Of a stretch of DNA of 64,000 bases, positions 53,561 to 62,180 are shown piece by piece. The position numbers were made by a program, and so were the translations under genes. Under the pieces are notes generated by a model, which did not search any database, was not told where the DNA came from, and worked only from the letters and a program-made list of their open reading frames with translations. The stretch comes from Hyphomonadaceae bacterium (GTDB taxonomy: Bacteria > Pseudomonadota > Alphaproteobacteria > Caulobacterales > Hyphomonadaceae), in the NCBI GenBank assembly GCA_024742355.1, contig JANSYM010000004.1, forward strand, positions 307,183 through 371,182. Direction: 5' to 3'. Every line of letters starts with the position of its first letter. Within the stretch, counting starts at the first letter, position 1.

Positions 53561-54025
53561 ATGGAAGTGATCAACGAAGTTGCGCCAACCGACCCAAACC
53601 ACATTCGCAAGATGATGGAAAAAGGTCCGGACGGCCCGATCTTCATGGTCAATCTGCTCAAGTTCAAGGACAAGGCAGAGTATCAAGACGGCCGCGAAAC
53701 AGACCTTACCGGGCGAGAAGCGTACGCACTTTATAGTGAGTTAGTGGCAGATATACTGCCAAAATTCGGCGGCCGATTTTTCTTTGCTGCAGACGCAACA
53801 TTCCTGGCGCTTGGGCAGGTTGAAGAGCTCTGGGATGAAGTTGCGATTGCGGTCTATCCTGAGCGCGTAGCCATGATGAAAATGTCGGGCTCGGAAGAGT
53901 GGCAGGCCGCTGCCCAACACCGTGCTGCGGGACTGGCCGGTCAGCTCAACATTGAAACAGTGCTGCAGGATTGGTCGAAAGATCTACCGTGGATGAAGAT
54001 GCTGCTAGACCAGATGGGCGACTGA
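53561..54025 (+). CDS. DUF1330-like protein
   Basis: A 154-residue protein with a ferredoxin-like alpha+beta dimeric-barrel pattern: IFMVNLLKFKDKAEY (family VNLLKFK), AYALYSELVADILPKFGGRF and YPERVAMMKMSGSEEWQAAA, where the family has YPS...F..S.EY......R. The function of DUF1330 proteins is not established. It follows the dehalogenase-type gene by 56 bases in the same direction and would be co-induced. Across a shared hairpin, it faces a gene for a membrane-anchored protein with a similar core (54046). Confidence 0.82.
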   Translation: MEVINEVAPTDPNHIRKMMEKGPDGPIFMVNLLKFKDKAEYQDGRETDLTGREAYALYSELVADILPKFGGRFFFAADATFLALGQVEELWDEVAIAVYPERVAMMKMSGSEEWQAAAQHRAAGLAGQLNIETVLQDWSKDLPWMKMLLDQMGD

Positions 54026-54051
54026 TCGAGAACGTTTCTCACCGATCAGTC
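54020..54051. terminator. Bidirectional hairpin between convergent genes
   Basis: GACTGATC and GATCAGTC form the outer stem and GAGAA/TTCTC the inner stem, with a small ACC bulge. The structure spans the stop codons of both convergent genes (TGA at 54023-54025 and at 54046-54048). There is no T-run, so termination may rely on other factors, but the symmetry suits a two-way barrier. Confidence 0.55.
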
Positions 54052-54675
54052 CGGCGACTTTTGCGACCGCCCGGAAACCCAATCCAAGCCGCGCCAGCCC
54101 AGCCATCCGATCAGCAAGAGCAGCAATGCCAGTGTGATCCGGACATGTACGAATGTGATTGTAGGGCGCGTGATAAACACTTCCGTATGATCCAAAGCCC
54201 CATACTTGTAGACGCGGCCTTCTTTCATTGCTGGGGCCATGCTCATGTTGATCAAGTCCCGCAGTGATCGATAACGCACCACGATGACGCGATCCACTTC
54301 ATTGCCATACTCGCCGAGCATCAGGCCGACCCGCTCGCTATCAAATACCGGATGGCCCGCGCGCTTAAAGAGCTGGGGCATGACGATGCTGCCATAAGTC
54401 TCGCCAGAGATACGCGCCGCCTCGCCCTCCTTTAGATTCTCCAGGTTTACCGCATAGAATTCCTTGCCATCATCGCGCGGGATCATCTCCGCGAGATTGT
54501 CGACGAAACCGCGCCGCGCGGAGCCGGAACTGCCATGAAAGGCGCGAAGTTCCTGGATGAGCTGTTCGCCTTCCTCGGGCGTGATTGGCTTACCATTCCC
54601 GCCATACCAAGTGGAGAACGCGAGAAAGAACAGCGCGAGAAAGGCGGCCCAGCCGGTCTTGAATTTGAGCATCAT
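54046..54675 (-). CDS. Membrane-anchored DUF1330-like protein
   Basis: A 209-residue protein with an N-terminal hydrophobic helix (about 8-23), an extracytoplasmic region and a C-terminal helix (TLALLLLLIGWLGWRGLDWV). The middle part, FYAVNLENLKEGEAARISG, then YGSIVMPQLFKRAGHPVFDS and VDRVIVVRYRSLRDLINMSM, has the strand-helix order of the DUF1330 protein at 53561 (VNL..LK, Y...V.P.L...G). It therefore looks like a membrane-tethered relative, which is an inference. It is the last gene of the leftward operon ligase-sulfatase-this gene, 18 bases after the sulfatase. Confidence 0.72.
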   Translation of the reverse strand: MMLKFKTGWAAFLALFFLAFSTWYGGNGKPITPEEGEQLIQELRAFHGSSGSARRGFVDNLAEMIPRDDGKEFYAVNLENLKEGEAARISGETYGSIVMPQLFKRAGHPVFDSERVGLMLGEYGNEVDRVIVVRYRSLRDLINMSMAPAMKEGRVYKYGALDHTEVFITRPTITFVHVRITLALLLLLIGWLGWRGLDWVSGRSQKSPD

Positions 54676-54693
54676 GGAACTCCTGTCAGAGGA

Positions 54694-56400
54694 TTAGTTG
54701 GGCCAGTAAATATATTCGTCGCCGTCCTCGAATCGCTCTGCCAAGGTCTTGTCGATCATGATCGGGCTCTCTGACACGGATGCATAGAGGGGCGGCACAC
54801 GATTGGCGTGGTGAGCATCAAGGATGGCTCTGAGCTCTGCCAGCTTATCGGGGCGGGCCTCTGCGAGATTGACTTGCTCGGTTGGGTCTTCGGCGAGATT
54901 GAAGAGCCAGTCATAATCGATCTGGTCATTGACCTGCAGTTTCCAATCACCGGCGCGAACGACTTTATAGTGCCCAGCATTCCAGAAAATGGCGTCGTTT
55001 TCTCGGCTGATCTCGCCCGTCCCATCCGCCAAAGGCATCAGGTTGTGTCCATCGATTATGACATCTTCTGGCAGTGGCGCGCCCGCGCCGGCCGCCATGG
55101 TCGGCATCAGATCGATGTGAGCCACCGGCGTATCGACAACTGTTCCAGCAGTGATGCGTTGGGGCCATTTTATAAAGACGGGCACCCGAATCCCGCCTTC
55201 AAACAAGGTGATCTTCCAGCCGCGATAGGGCTCGTTGACCTCCGGAAGCCCCAGATAGCCGGCACCGCCATTGTCGCTAGAGAGGATGATGATCGTGTTG
55301 TCAGAGAGGCCCTCCTGTTCCAGCTTGTCCATGACGCGACCAACGCTGCGATCGATCGCGCGCAGCATGGCAGCATAGACGCGAAGCCGATGCGGCTCGA
55401 TATCGCCGACCGCTTCATAATCAGCCTTGGTCGCCTGCAGCGGTGTGTGCACGCCCCAATGAGCGAGGAAGAGGAAGAATGGACGGTTCTTGTTTGCTTC
55501 GATGACCTTCAGGCTTTCATCGGTCCAGTAATCGGTCAGATAACCACCCGGCTCAAAAAGCTCACCACCATTGTATGACGTGGCGAACTTCGAGATCGCC
55601 CAGAGCGTCTTGTCGATCGGATCGAAGTCGAGTTTTGCGTTGACGACATTGGGGTCGTCTTCCGGCAAGAATAGCAGGTTTTCCATGAGCAGACTTTCGT
55701 CAAAGCCTTGCGCCGTGGGATGAAATTCACCGACGGACCCGAGGTGCCATTTCCCGATATGGACCGTATGGTAATCGACTTGCTTCAGGACTTCTGCGAT
55801 CGTGACCTCGCTCGCCGGGAGTCCTTGTGCATTGTAATCTGGGCGCGTGGCCGCAGCGGCCTCGTCATACAAATATTCGGGCAGATTGTTGTCCATTTCA
55901 TTGCCCAGCCTTGCGACCATCGGGCTGAAACCACGGCGCGTGGGTGTATATTCAAATCCTGTCCGCGTAGGATACCTACCCGTCATCAGCATTGCGCGAG
56001 ATGGCGCACAGGTGCCTTGACCGGCATAGGCCTGCGAGAATATCGCGCCTTGCGCGGCCAGCCGGTCAATATTCGGCGTCGGCGCGCGTCCCCCCGCCAC
56101 GCCGCCTCCAAATGTCGAGAGATCATTGATGCCGAGATCATCAATCAGGATGAAGACAATATTTGGTGGACGCTCGGAAGGCGGGGCAGGCGCGGTTGCC
56201 GGGCCTTGTTGCCAGGCGATCGGCCTGTTTGGCGCAATTGTGTCTGTGCTTGATGCGGCAGCCGGCGGTGTGGATGTCTCAACTTGCGGGTCTTCTCGCT
56301 CGGAGAGGGAGCAGCCCGCCAGCATTGAGAGCATTATGGCGCCCGCCGCAAAATTCAGTTTGCCGCGACTGAGCGCGCGGGTCTTGATAGCTTGCATCAT
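54694..56400 (-). CDS. Arylsulfatase, lipoprotein
   Basis: The 568-residue sulfatase has a lipoprotein signal (AGAIMLSMLAGCSLSE, lipobox LAGC). NIVFILIDDLGINDLSTFGG carries the metal Asp pair, followed by the formylglycine motif CAPSRAMLMTGRYPTRTGF (C-x-P-S-R), HIGKWHLGSVGEFHP and ILSSDNGGAGYLG. It is probably attached to the periplasmic face or outer membrane. It removes sulfate from aryl or carbohydrate esters. It differs clearly from the sulfatase at 48474, so two distinct bonds or substrates may be served. Its start overlaps the acyl-CoA ligase stop by ATGA. Confidence 0.93.
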   Translation of the reverse strand: MMQAIKTRALSRGKLNFAAGAIMLSMLAGCSLSEREDPQVETSTPPAAASSTDTIAPNRPIAWQQGPATAPAPPSERPPNIVFILIDDLGINDLSTFGGGVAGGRAPTPNIDRLAAQGAIFSQAYAGQGTCAPSRAMLMTGRYPTRTGFEYTPTRRGFSPMVARLGNEMDNNLPEYLYDEAAAATRPDYNAQGLPASEVTIAEVLKQVDYHTVHIGKWHLGSVGEFHPTAQGFDESLLMENLLFLPEDDPNVVNAKLDFDPIDKTLWAISKFATSYNGGELFEPGGYLTDYWTDESLKVIEANKNRPFFLFLAHWGVHTPLQATKADYEAVGDIEPHRLRVYAAMLRAIDRSVGRVMDKLEQEGLSDNTIIILSSDNGGAGYLGLPEVNEPYRGWKITLFEGGIRVPVFIKWPQRITAGTVVDTPVAHIDLMPTMAAGAGAPLPEDVIIDGHNLMPLADGTGEISRENDAIFWNAGHYKVVRAGDWKLQVNDQIDYDWLFNLAEDPTEQVNLAEARPDKLAELRAILDAHHANRVPPLYASVSESPIMIDKTLAERFEDGDEYIYWPN

Positions 56401-58070
56401 AGCTTGCTCCTCAACTGTTTCTTGTCGATCTTCCCCACGGCTGTGAGCGGGATCGTGTCGACGAAATGGATCGCTTTCGGGATTTTGTAGGCGGCCATGT
56501 TTTCCTGGCAGAAGGTCAGGATTTTCGCCATCAGGGCATCGCCGCCGCGCGCTGCGCCCTGTTCGCTCGCCTCGACAAACAGGTTCACAATATCATTGCC
56601 CGGTCGTCGCGGATCTGGTGCGCCGACAATCGCGCATGACCTGACCTCTGGGAGTTTGCAGAGCTTGTCTTCAACCTCGACAGAAAAGACCTTGTAGCCG
56701 CCGACAATCAGCATGTCCTTGGCGCGATCGCTGATATAGATGTAGCCCTCGTCGTCCATGTATCCGACATCACCGGTGCGCATCCAGGTTTCGCCTACGA
56801 AGGATTTCAATGCGTCTGCTGTTGCATCAGGACGTCCCAGATACCCTTTCATGATGTGAGGCCCGCTCACCCACAGCTCACCAACCTCGCCGCTTGGCAA
56901 AGGCCCTTCGCCAGTTTCGGCATCCATGATCAGCACGGAAGAGCCCGGCATGGGCATGCCCACAGATCCAGGCTTGGCCCGCGTCGGTGGATTGTTGGAC
57001 GTTGTGCCGCCGGTCTCAGTCATTCCGTAGGCTTCAGAGATCTTGCCTGCGCCCAGAACGGACTCCAGCGCTGCGAACGTCGTGCTGGAGAGCGGCGCCG
57101 CACCCGAAATTGCCAAAAGCAGATTTTCGAAATTGAGGTCTCGGAACGCGGGATTTGCGAGCAGCATTTCATAAAGCGCAGGTACAGCGAATAGGCGGGT
57201 TGGGGGTGTTTTCTTGAACGCCGCGCAGATCGCGTCCGTATCGCGGGCATTCGGGAACAGGAAACACGTTGCGCCAGATTGCACGCAGGTCAGGATCAAG
57301 GTCAGGCCTGCGATATGGAAGAGGGGGAAGGCGGACCCGAAAACCTCCTTGCCCGGAACCGGTGGCGGAGCAGACGCGTTGAACATCTGAATGCCGGCAT
57401 TGATGCCATAATGGCTGATTTCAGCGCCTTTTGGAGGGCCAGTTGTGCCGCCAGTATATTGGATGACGAATGTCTGGGCCGGGTCTACAATTCGCTGGTG
57501 AAATACCGGGCTGTGATCGCTGACCAGATCACGATACGTCCGTGTATTAACCCCGATGATTTCGGGTGCTTCGATGACGGTACCATCTACGTAGTCGAGT
57601 GGTCCGGTGAACACGATATCCGTGAGACATTCCGGCACCTTCTGAATGCCGGTCAGGCTTGGCGCCAGGTCCGTGAGCGAAATCAAGACTTTGATGCGGG
57701 CATCGGAAATCTGGTGGGCGATTTCTGTGCTGGTCAACAGGGGAGACACCCCGGTGACAATTCCTCCGAGCTTGCAAACGGCAGCAAGCGCAAAACAGAA
57801 TTGTGGAATGTTGGGCATATGCAGACCGACAACATCGCCCGGTTCAACCAGCTCATCCAACGCGTTGGCAAGACGACTGGCTTCGGCGTTGAAGGTCGAG
57901 AATGTGAATTCTCTCTCAAGGTATTTGAGTGCCTCCGCGCCCGGAATTTCGGCGGCCTGGCGCTCAAGTTGCGCCCCGAACAGGCCTTGGTCGAAGACGG
58001 GCTGCTGGATCCCAAGCGCGGCCTGAATGGACTGCCAGGGGCGTTGAACGGCGATTGTTTGAGACGTCAC
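56397..58070 (-). CDS. AMP-dependent acyl/aryl-CoA ligase (4-coumarate--CoA ligase-like)
   Basis: The 557-residue adenylate-forming enzyme has the phosphate-binding loop YTGGTTGPPKGAEIS (about residue 186), the A5 motif AYGMTETGGTT, the A7 Asp in MRTGDVGYMDDEGYIYISDR and the C-terminal Lys region PLTAVGKIDKKQL. It activates a carboxylic acid, probably aryl or branched, as a CoA ester. The start is uncertain: GTG 58070 is preferred because the alternative, TTG 58112, lies inside the intercistronic hairpin at 58091-58119. It leads the operon ligase-sulfatase-DUF1330-like protein and lies downstream of the TonB receptor gene. Confidence 0.9.
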   Translation of the reverse strand: MTSQTIAVQRPWQSIQAALGIQQPVFDQGLFGAQLERQAAEIPGAEALKYLEREFTFSTFNAEASRLANALDELVEPGDVVGLHMPNIPQFCFALAAVCKLGGIVTGVSPLLTSTEIAHQISDARIKVLISLTDLAPSLTGIQKVPECLTDIVFTGPLDYVDGTVIEAPEIIGVNTRTYRDLVSDHSPVFHQRIVDPAQTFVIQYTGGTTGPPKGAEISHYGINAGIQMFNASAPPPVPGKEVFGSAFPLFHIAGLTLILTCVQSGATCFLFPNARDTDAICAAFKKTPPTRLFAVPALYEMLLANPAFRDLNFENLLLAISGAAPLSSTTFAALESVLGAGKISEAYGMTETGGTTSNNPPTRAKPGSVGMPMPGSSVLIMDAETGEGPLPSGEVGELWVSGPHIMKGYLGRPDATADALKSFVGETWMRTGDVGYMDDEGYIYISDRAKDMLIVGGYKVFSVEVEDKLCKLPEVRSCAIVGAPDPRRPGNDIVNLFVEASEQGAARGGDALMAKILTFCQENMAAYKIPKAIHFVDTIPLTAVGKIDKKQLRSKL

Positions 58071-58090
58071 GATATGCTCTGGAGAAAAGT

Positions 58091-58119
58091 GCCGGAGTTC
58101 CAACAAGTGCAACTCCGGC
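58091..58119 (-). terminator. Hairpin between TonB receptor and ligase genes
   Basis: Read leftward, GCCGGAGTT and AACTCCGGC are perfect 9-base arms around an 11-base loop, followed by ACTTTTCT. It begins 35 bases past the receptor stop. It is a probable partial terminator that would lower ligase and sulfatase expression relative to the receptor. Confidence 0.6.
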
Positions 58120-58153
58120 AGTTAGGAAGAGCGGCCAAACAGGCCACACGGAG

Positions 58154-60547
58154 TTAGTTTCCGGGACGGATCGTCAGCTGAACGCCATAAGTCGCTGGTG
58201 GCCCATACCATCCGACAACGCCACCGGCGCCAGCAAATCCACCTGCTGAAATCAGCGCGCCCAGCGGCTGTCTTGCCGCCTGGATGAAGTATGCCTCGTC
58301 CGTGACGTTCTTGCCGAAGACTTCCAGCTCCCAATTCCCGGACTGACTTTGGATGCCAGCTCGAAGATCGAGGAGGCCATAAGCGTCCTGGTCGCCCGGC
58401 GAGTCCTGCGTGACGCGAATGAGATTCTGGTCTGCGCGCCAATTATAGTCGGCACGAAGTTTCAAGTTGAGGTTTTCAGAGATGGGGTGCAGCCATTGCC
58501 CGCCTAATGTGTATTGCCATTCAGGGGCAAAAGCGGGTGTTTGACCATTCCTGCTACACGTATCGTCATTGGGGCTAGGTGTTGCGCCGAAATCCGTCGG
58601 TGTTTCGCCAAGTCCGCATTGCGCATTCGGAAAGTCTGTGTACTGAGAATCCAGGTAAGCCAGCGACCCGTTAATCGTCAGGGCATCTGTCGGCAAGAAA
58701 GCGAAATCGGCTTCGATCCCTTTAACTTCTTGCTCGCCCGCATTCCCGACAATGAAACCCGAACCAGTTGGCGCGAGTGTTGCCTCCTGAAAATCTTCGA
58801 TCGTCGTGTGATAAGCGGTCGCGTTAATCAGGACACGGCCGTCGGCAAATGTTGATTTGATGCCGCCTTCATATGTGATTGAGTCTTCATTATCGAACTC
58901 CAATGCTGACCCGGCGGGCAGACGCCGAGAATTGAAGCCGCCAGATTTAAAACCCGTCGACGCTGTCGCGAACAACATCACGTCATCCGTGACCTTATAG
59001 CGTGTGTTCGCAGACCAGGTGACGCTGTCTTCTTTGCGCGTTTGATCCGGTGGATTTACCGGCGGAAAGACAAGGAAATTGCCCGCAAATGCGTTTGTTG
59101 GATCGTTAAAGTGGATAACTTCGACATCCTTTTCATCCTGGCTCCATCTGAGGCCGCCTGTCACATCCCAACGGTCTGTGAGGTGAAGCGTTGCATTTCC
59201 ATAGATGGCAACAGAGTTGGTTTCTTGCTCGAAGTTCGAAGTGAAATTGTCGCCTACGTTAAAGCCGCAACCGACTGGGGGCAAACATGGTAGCGCAGGA
59301 TTGGGGACGGCGAAGACCCGGTTTGCACCGACCTGAGCGACAGCGAACTGATCGAACGTTGTCTTTTGATTGTAGAGGAATAGCCCGCCCAGATACTCGA
59401 ATTTCTCACCGACAGGCGAGGTGATACGAAACTCCTGGCTGGACACCTTGTTTTCCTGGATCTGGTCAATGTCCAGGACCGGATTGGCGAGTGAATCAGA
59501 GGCGATGAAAACGTCGTTCAGCCATTCTTGATACCCCGTGATCGAAGTGAGTGTCAGCCCGTTGGGCATGTCCCAATCGATTTGCGCCGACAGGCCCTTG
59601 GATTCCGTTTGGTCGTTCGGAGCGTCATCAGCATTGACCACGTGATCACTATCGCTCGCATTGTTGAACGGGAATCCAGCGGCAGCCTGGGCAGCGAGGA
59701 AGCCCGGCGTGGCGATTCCGAAAGGGCCGGTTGGGTCAATTTGCTCGGCAACGCAGCAAGCTTTGTCGATCTCGCTATAATGCGCGATCAAATTGACCTC
59801 CAGATTGTCGCTCGGCTCAAAAAGGAGCCGTCCGCGAATGCCCATCTGGCGGCTGTCATTGATGTCGCTGCCGGTAAACGTATTGTCTTCGAAGCCGCCG
59901 CGCTCGCGGTAATATGCCGTGACACGACCGGCGAGCTTGTCCTCCGCGAGTGTTCCGCCAACGAAACCGTTGATCCAGGTCTGATCATAATCGCCGGCGC
60001 CGAGGCGAAGCAAGGATTCGGTCTCATAACTCGGCTTTCGAGTTGTGACATTCAGTGCGCCAACTGGCGTGTTGCGACCATATAGCGTGCCCTGCGGGCC
60101 ACGCAGGATTTCGACCGACTGAATATCGCCGAGCTCTCCAAACGCCATAGCGCCCGTCGGCTGATAAATGCCGTCCAGAAACAATCCAACGCTCGACTCG
60201 ATTCCCGGATTGGTGCCGGTTGAGCCAATCCCACGAATTCGCACTGACACATTGCGGGCGGTGTTTGATGTCGGCAGATCGAAATTTGGAACCGACTGCG
60301 CGATGTCCGTCATGTCGGTAATGCCGCGTACTTCGAGGTCCTCACCCGTCAGCGCGGTAATCGAAATCGGAACGTCTTGAACATTCTCTTCCCGCTTTTG
60401 CGCTGTGACGGTAACCGCGCCGAGGCGGCGTGTGTCTGCTTCATCCTCTGCATCATTGTCTGCAGTTTGAGCGTGTGCCCCTAGATTTGCCGTTAGTGCC
60501 AATGCTGCGACGCTGAGCGATAGAGCTCTTACGTTTAGGCGATCCAT
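58154..60547 (-). CDS. TonB-dependent outer-membrane receptor
   Basis: The 797-residue receptor has a signal peptide (MDRLNVRALSLSVAALAL..., cleavage near AHAQTA). GAVTVTAQKREENVQDVPIS forms the TonB-box/plug start, VSVRIRGIGSTGTNPG and VEILRGPQGTLYGRNTPVGA follow, and then the barrel. The C-terminus (YGVQLTIRPGN) lacks the usual terminal aromatic residue but has alternating barrel residues. ATG 60547 is preceded by GGGAGGAAAAT; the longer frame to 60586 overlaps the operator. The operator lies 19 bases upstream of the start, so uptake is probably derepressed with the sulfatase/dehalogenase genes. Confidence 0.93.
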   Translation of the reverse strand: MDRLNVRALSLSVAALALTANLGAHAQTADNDAEDEADTRRLGAVTVTAQKREENVQDVPISITALTGEDLEVRGITDMTDIAQSVPNFDLPTSNTARNVSVRIRGIGSTGTNPGIESSVGLFLDGIYQPTGAMAFGELGDIQSVEILRGPQGTLYGRNTPVGALNVTTRKPSYETESLLRLGAGDYDQTWINGFVGGTLAEDKLAGRVTAYYRERGGFEDNTFTGSDINDSRQMGIRGRLLFEPSDNLEVNLIAHYSEIDKACCVAEQIDPTGPFGIATPGFLAAQAAAGFPFNNASDSDHVVNADDAPNDQTESKGLSAQIDWDMPNGLTLTSITGYQEWLNDVFIASDSLANPVLDIDQIQENKVSSQEFRITSPVGEKFEYLGGLFLYNQKTTFDQFAVAQVGANRVFAVPNPALPCLPPVGCGFNVGDNFTSNFEQETNSVAIYGNATLHLTDRWDVTGGLRWSQDEKDVEVIHFNDPTNAFAGNFLVFPPVNPPDQTRKEDSVTWSANTRYKVTDDVMLFATASTGFKSGGFNSRRLPAGSALEFDNEDSITYEGGIKSTFADGRVLINATAYHTTIEDFQEATLAPTGSGFIVGNAGEQEVKGIEADFAFLPTDALTINGSLAYLDSQYTDFPNAQCGLGETPTDFGATPSPNDDTCSRNGQTPAFAPEWQYTLGGQWLHPISENLNLKLRADYNWRADQNLIRVTQDSPGDQDAYGLLDLRAGIQSQSGNWELEVFGKNVTDEAYFIQAARQPLGALISAGGFAGAGGVVGWYGPPATYGVQLTIRPGN

Positions 60548-60565
60548 ATTTTCCTCCCGAGAAAT

Positions 60566-60588
60566 TACTGGCATATTGCACGCCATTA
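60566..60588. promoter_or_regulatory. TetR-type operator, site 3 (TonB/Crp)
   Basis: TACTGGCATATTGCACGCCA, then TTA, has the TGGC-N9-GCCA core with the same 13-base spacing as sites 1 and 2. It lies 19 bases before the TonB receptor start and 78 bases before the Crp/Fnr-type gene, in a divergent promoter region. Confidence 0.68.
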
Positions 60589-60665
60589 GTTATTCTGGGT
60601 TTCAAACATGGTTTCGGAAAAGAGACTGTCGCTGAGGCGACATTCTAAAAATTATAGAGAGCAAC

Positions 60666-61370
60666 GTGGATCAAAGGACCCTTGTCTCAGAAGCGCGCCG
60701 TGCGATCGCAAGTTCGCCTGTTTTTGAGGGCATGCCTGAAACACTGGTGGAAACACTCGCAGATACCGCGATTTTCGAGCGCTATGATTCTCCATCAGTG
60801 GTTATTCGTGCGGGAGAGTCCACGTCCTTTGCCCGCTATGTGCGCACGGGCTATGGCTTCCTTCGCGGCGAGTCGAAGGATGGCCGGGAATTGCAACTGG
60901 CGCGAACCGGAGAAGGGCAGTGGTTCGGTTGGGTGCTCGTGTTTTCACCTTTGAAGGTAGAAAAAGATCACTGGGCGTCCGCAGGCACCGAGTATATCGC
61001 GTTTCCAAAGTCGGCGCTCTTGGAAATCGCGGAAGCCTGGCCGCAAATCTACCACAATGCATTCTTGGATACTGGGCGAATGGTGCAGGGTATTTTGCGC
61101 TGGGTCTGGACGTTTCATCTAAGCTCAGACGACGAGAAAGTCGCGAAACTGATCGTGCAGATGCTGCCACCAAAATTACGCAAGGGGCGCTACTGCCTGA
61201 CGTGCAGCCAAGCCGATCTCGCCAGCCTATGCGGGTTTGGGCGGCAAGCGGTCAACCGCCACCTTACGGTGCTAGAAGAAAAGTCACTGATCGTTCGAGC
61301 CTATCGCAAGATTGAAATCCCTGATGTCGAAAGGCTGCGGGCTTATGCGGACCGTGATGAGCTTATCTAA
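60666..61370 (+). CDS. Crp/Fnr-family transcriptional regulator
   Basis: A 234-residue regulator. The N-terminal cyclic-nucleotide-binding-like barrel (about 15-125) includes VVIRAGESTSFARYVRTGYG and TGEGQWFGWVLVFSP. The C-terminal winged helix carries SQADLASLCGFGRQAVNRHL as helix-turn-helix (about residue 180). The cAMP-binding Arg/Thr/Ser pattern of true CRP is not evident and there are no Fnr-type N-terminal cysteines, so the effector is unknown. GTG 60666 is the start. It is divergent from the TonB receptor gene across operator site 3 and may add a second layer of control to the regulon. Confidence 0.88.
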   Translation: MDQRTLVSEARRAIASSPVFEGMPETLVETLADTAIFERYDSPSVVIRAGESTSFARYVRTGYGFLRGESKDGRELQLARTGEGQWFGWVLVFSPLKVEKDHWASAGTEYIAFPKSALLEIAEAWPQIYHNAFLDTGRMVQGILRWVWTFHLSSDDEKVAKLIVQMLPPKLRKGRYCLTCSQADLASLCGFGRQAVNRHLTVLEEKSLIVRAYRKIEIPDVERLRAYADRDELI

Positions 61371-61439
61371 TTTTCAAGGAAGATGGCCGAGTGTTCAGTA
61401 ACTAATAGATCCTCGCCTGCATAGTCGAACCGTGTGGTC

Positions 61440-62066
61440 TCAATCCGCATCGATGCTGGCGACAAGCGCTTCCAGAACCAGTCGGATCGATTTCTTCGCG
61501 CTCTCGACAGAGCGTTTCTGATCTTGTCTTAGCTGCCGCCAAGTGGAGAAATCCAGCGCCGCTTCCATCGCACCAAACAGTTCCCGATTGGATGTGATTT
61601 CCGGAGGCAGAATGGTTTTCAGCGCCGAGCGCAAGTACACGATGTCGCGATCATGCTGTTGCCGAAGAAAGTCAGATTGGAACCGCCGCAAAGTGATGCA
61701 CATTTTCATTGGAAACACCGTCTCATAAAGCTCTGCGCGTCTGTCCAAACACTCGAACAAACGCCCATGCCAGGACGTCTCTTCATAAGGCGCGACAAGC
61801 ATTGGCGTGATTGCTTTGGCGACTTCTTGCGTCATTTCATCATAGATACTGTCCATGTCTTCAAAATGACGAAACACAGTCCGCATGCCGACATTGGCGC
61901 GCTCAGCGACCGTGACAGCGCTCGGGGTCATGTTCCCTTCTCGGAGAAGCTCGAACATTGCTTCAATGATGCGTCTGCGGCTTCGACCGCTGCGCAATCT
62001 GCGCCCATCATTTGTGTCCGGCTCGACCGTCGGAAAAGGGTTCTTTTGTTGCGTTGATTTCTTCAA
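61440..62066 (-). CDS. TetR-family transcriptional regulator
   Basis: A 208-residue repressor-type protein. The N-terminal HTH is seen as RSRRRIIEAMFELLREGN, then SAVTVAERANVGMRTVFRHF with DMDSIYDEM after it, the classic TetR order (A..V....VG..T.y.hF.....L). The C-terminal ligand domain includes RRFQSDFLRQQHDRDIVYL and ALDFSTWRQLRQDQ. TTG 62066 is the best start, with GGGAG five bases upstream; longer frames lack homology. A weaker TGGC-N9-GACA site lies 14 bases upstream, consistent with self-regulation. It is the best candidate for the factor that binds sites 1-3. Confidence 0.87.
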   Translation of the reverse strand: MKKSTQQKNPFPTVEPDTNDGRRLRSGRSRRRIIEAMFELLREGNMTPSAVTVAERANVGMRTVFRHFEDMDSIYDEMTQEVAKAITPMLVAPYEETSWHGRLFECLDRRAELYETVFPMKMCITLRRFQSDFLRQQHDRDIVYLRSALKTILPPEITSNRELFGAMEAALDFSTWRQLRQDQKRSVESAKKSIRLVLEALVASIDAD

Positions 62067-62079
62067 ATCGCGCTCCCAA

Positions 62080-62102
62080 AATTGGCGTGCTGTGTGACAA
62101 TA
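62080..62102. promoter_or_regulatory. TetR-type operator, site 4 (weak, tetR promoter)
   Basis: AATTGGCGTGCTGTGTGACA, then ATA, matches site 3 at 16 of 23 positions (site 3 read on its minus strand) and keeps the half-site TGGCGTGC and the 13-base spacing; the right half-site is GACA instead of GCCA. It lies directly before the TetR start codon, where an autoregulatory site is expected. Confidence 0.5.
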
Positions 62103-62180
62103 TAATGAGAAGGTGCAAAAAAAGAAATAACAGGTGGTGTCAGAGGTGTTGCTGGTCCCCAGTGAATTCGCATTCGGCAT

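Noticed and set aside
58071..58112. TTG start for the acyl-CoA ligase
   Set aside because: This extension lies inside a perfect 9-bp hairpin with a T-run, which looks like non-coding intercistronic sequence.
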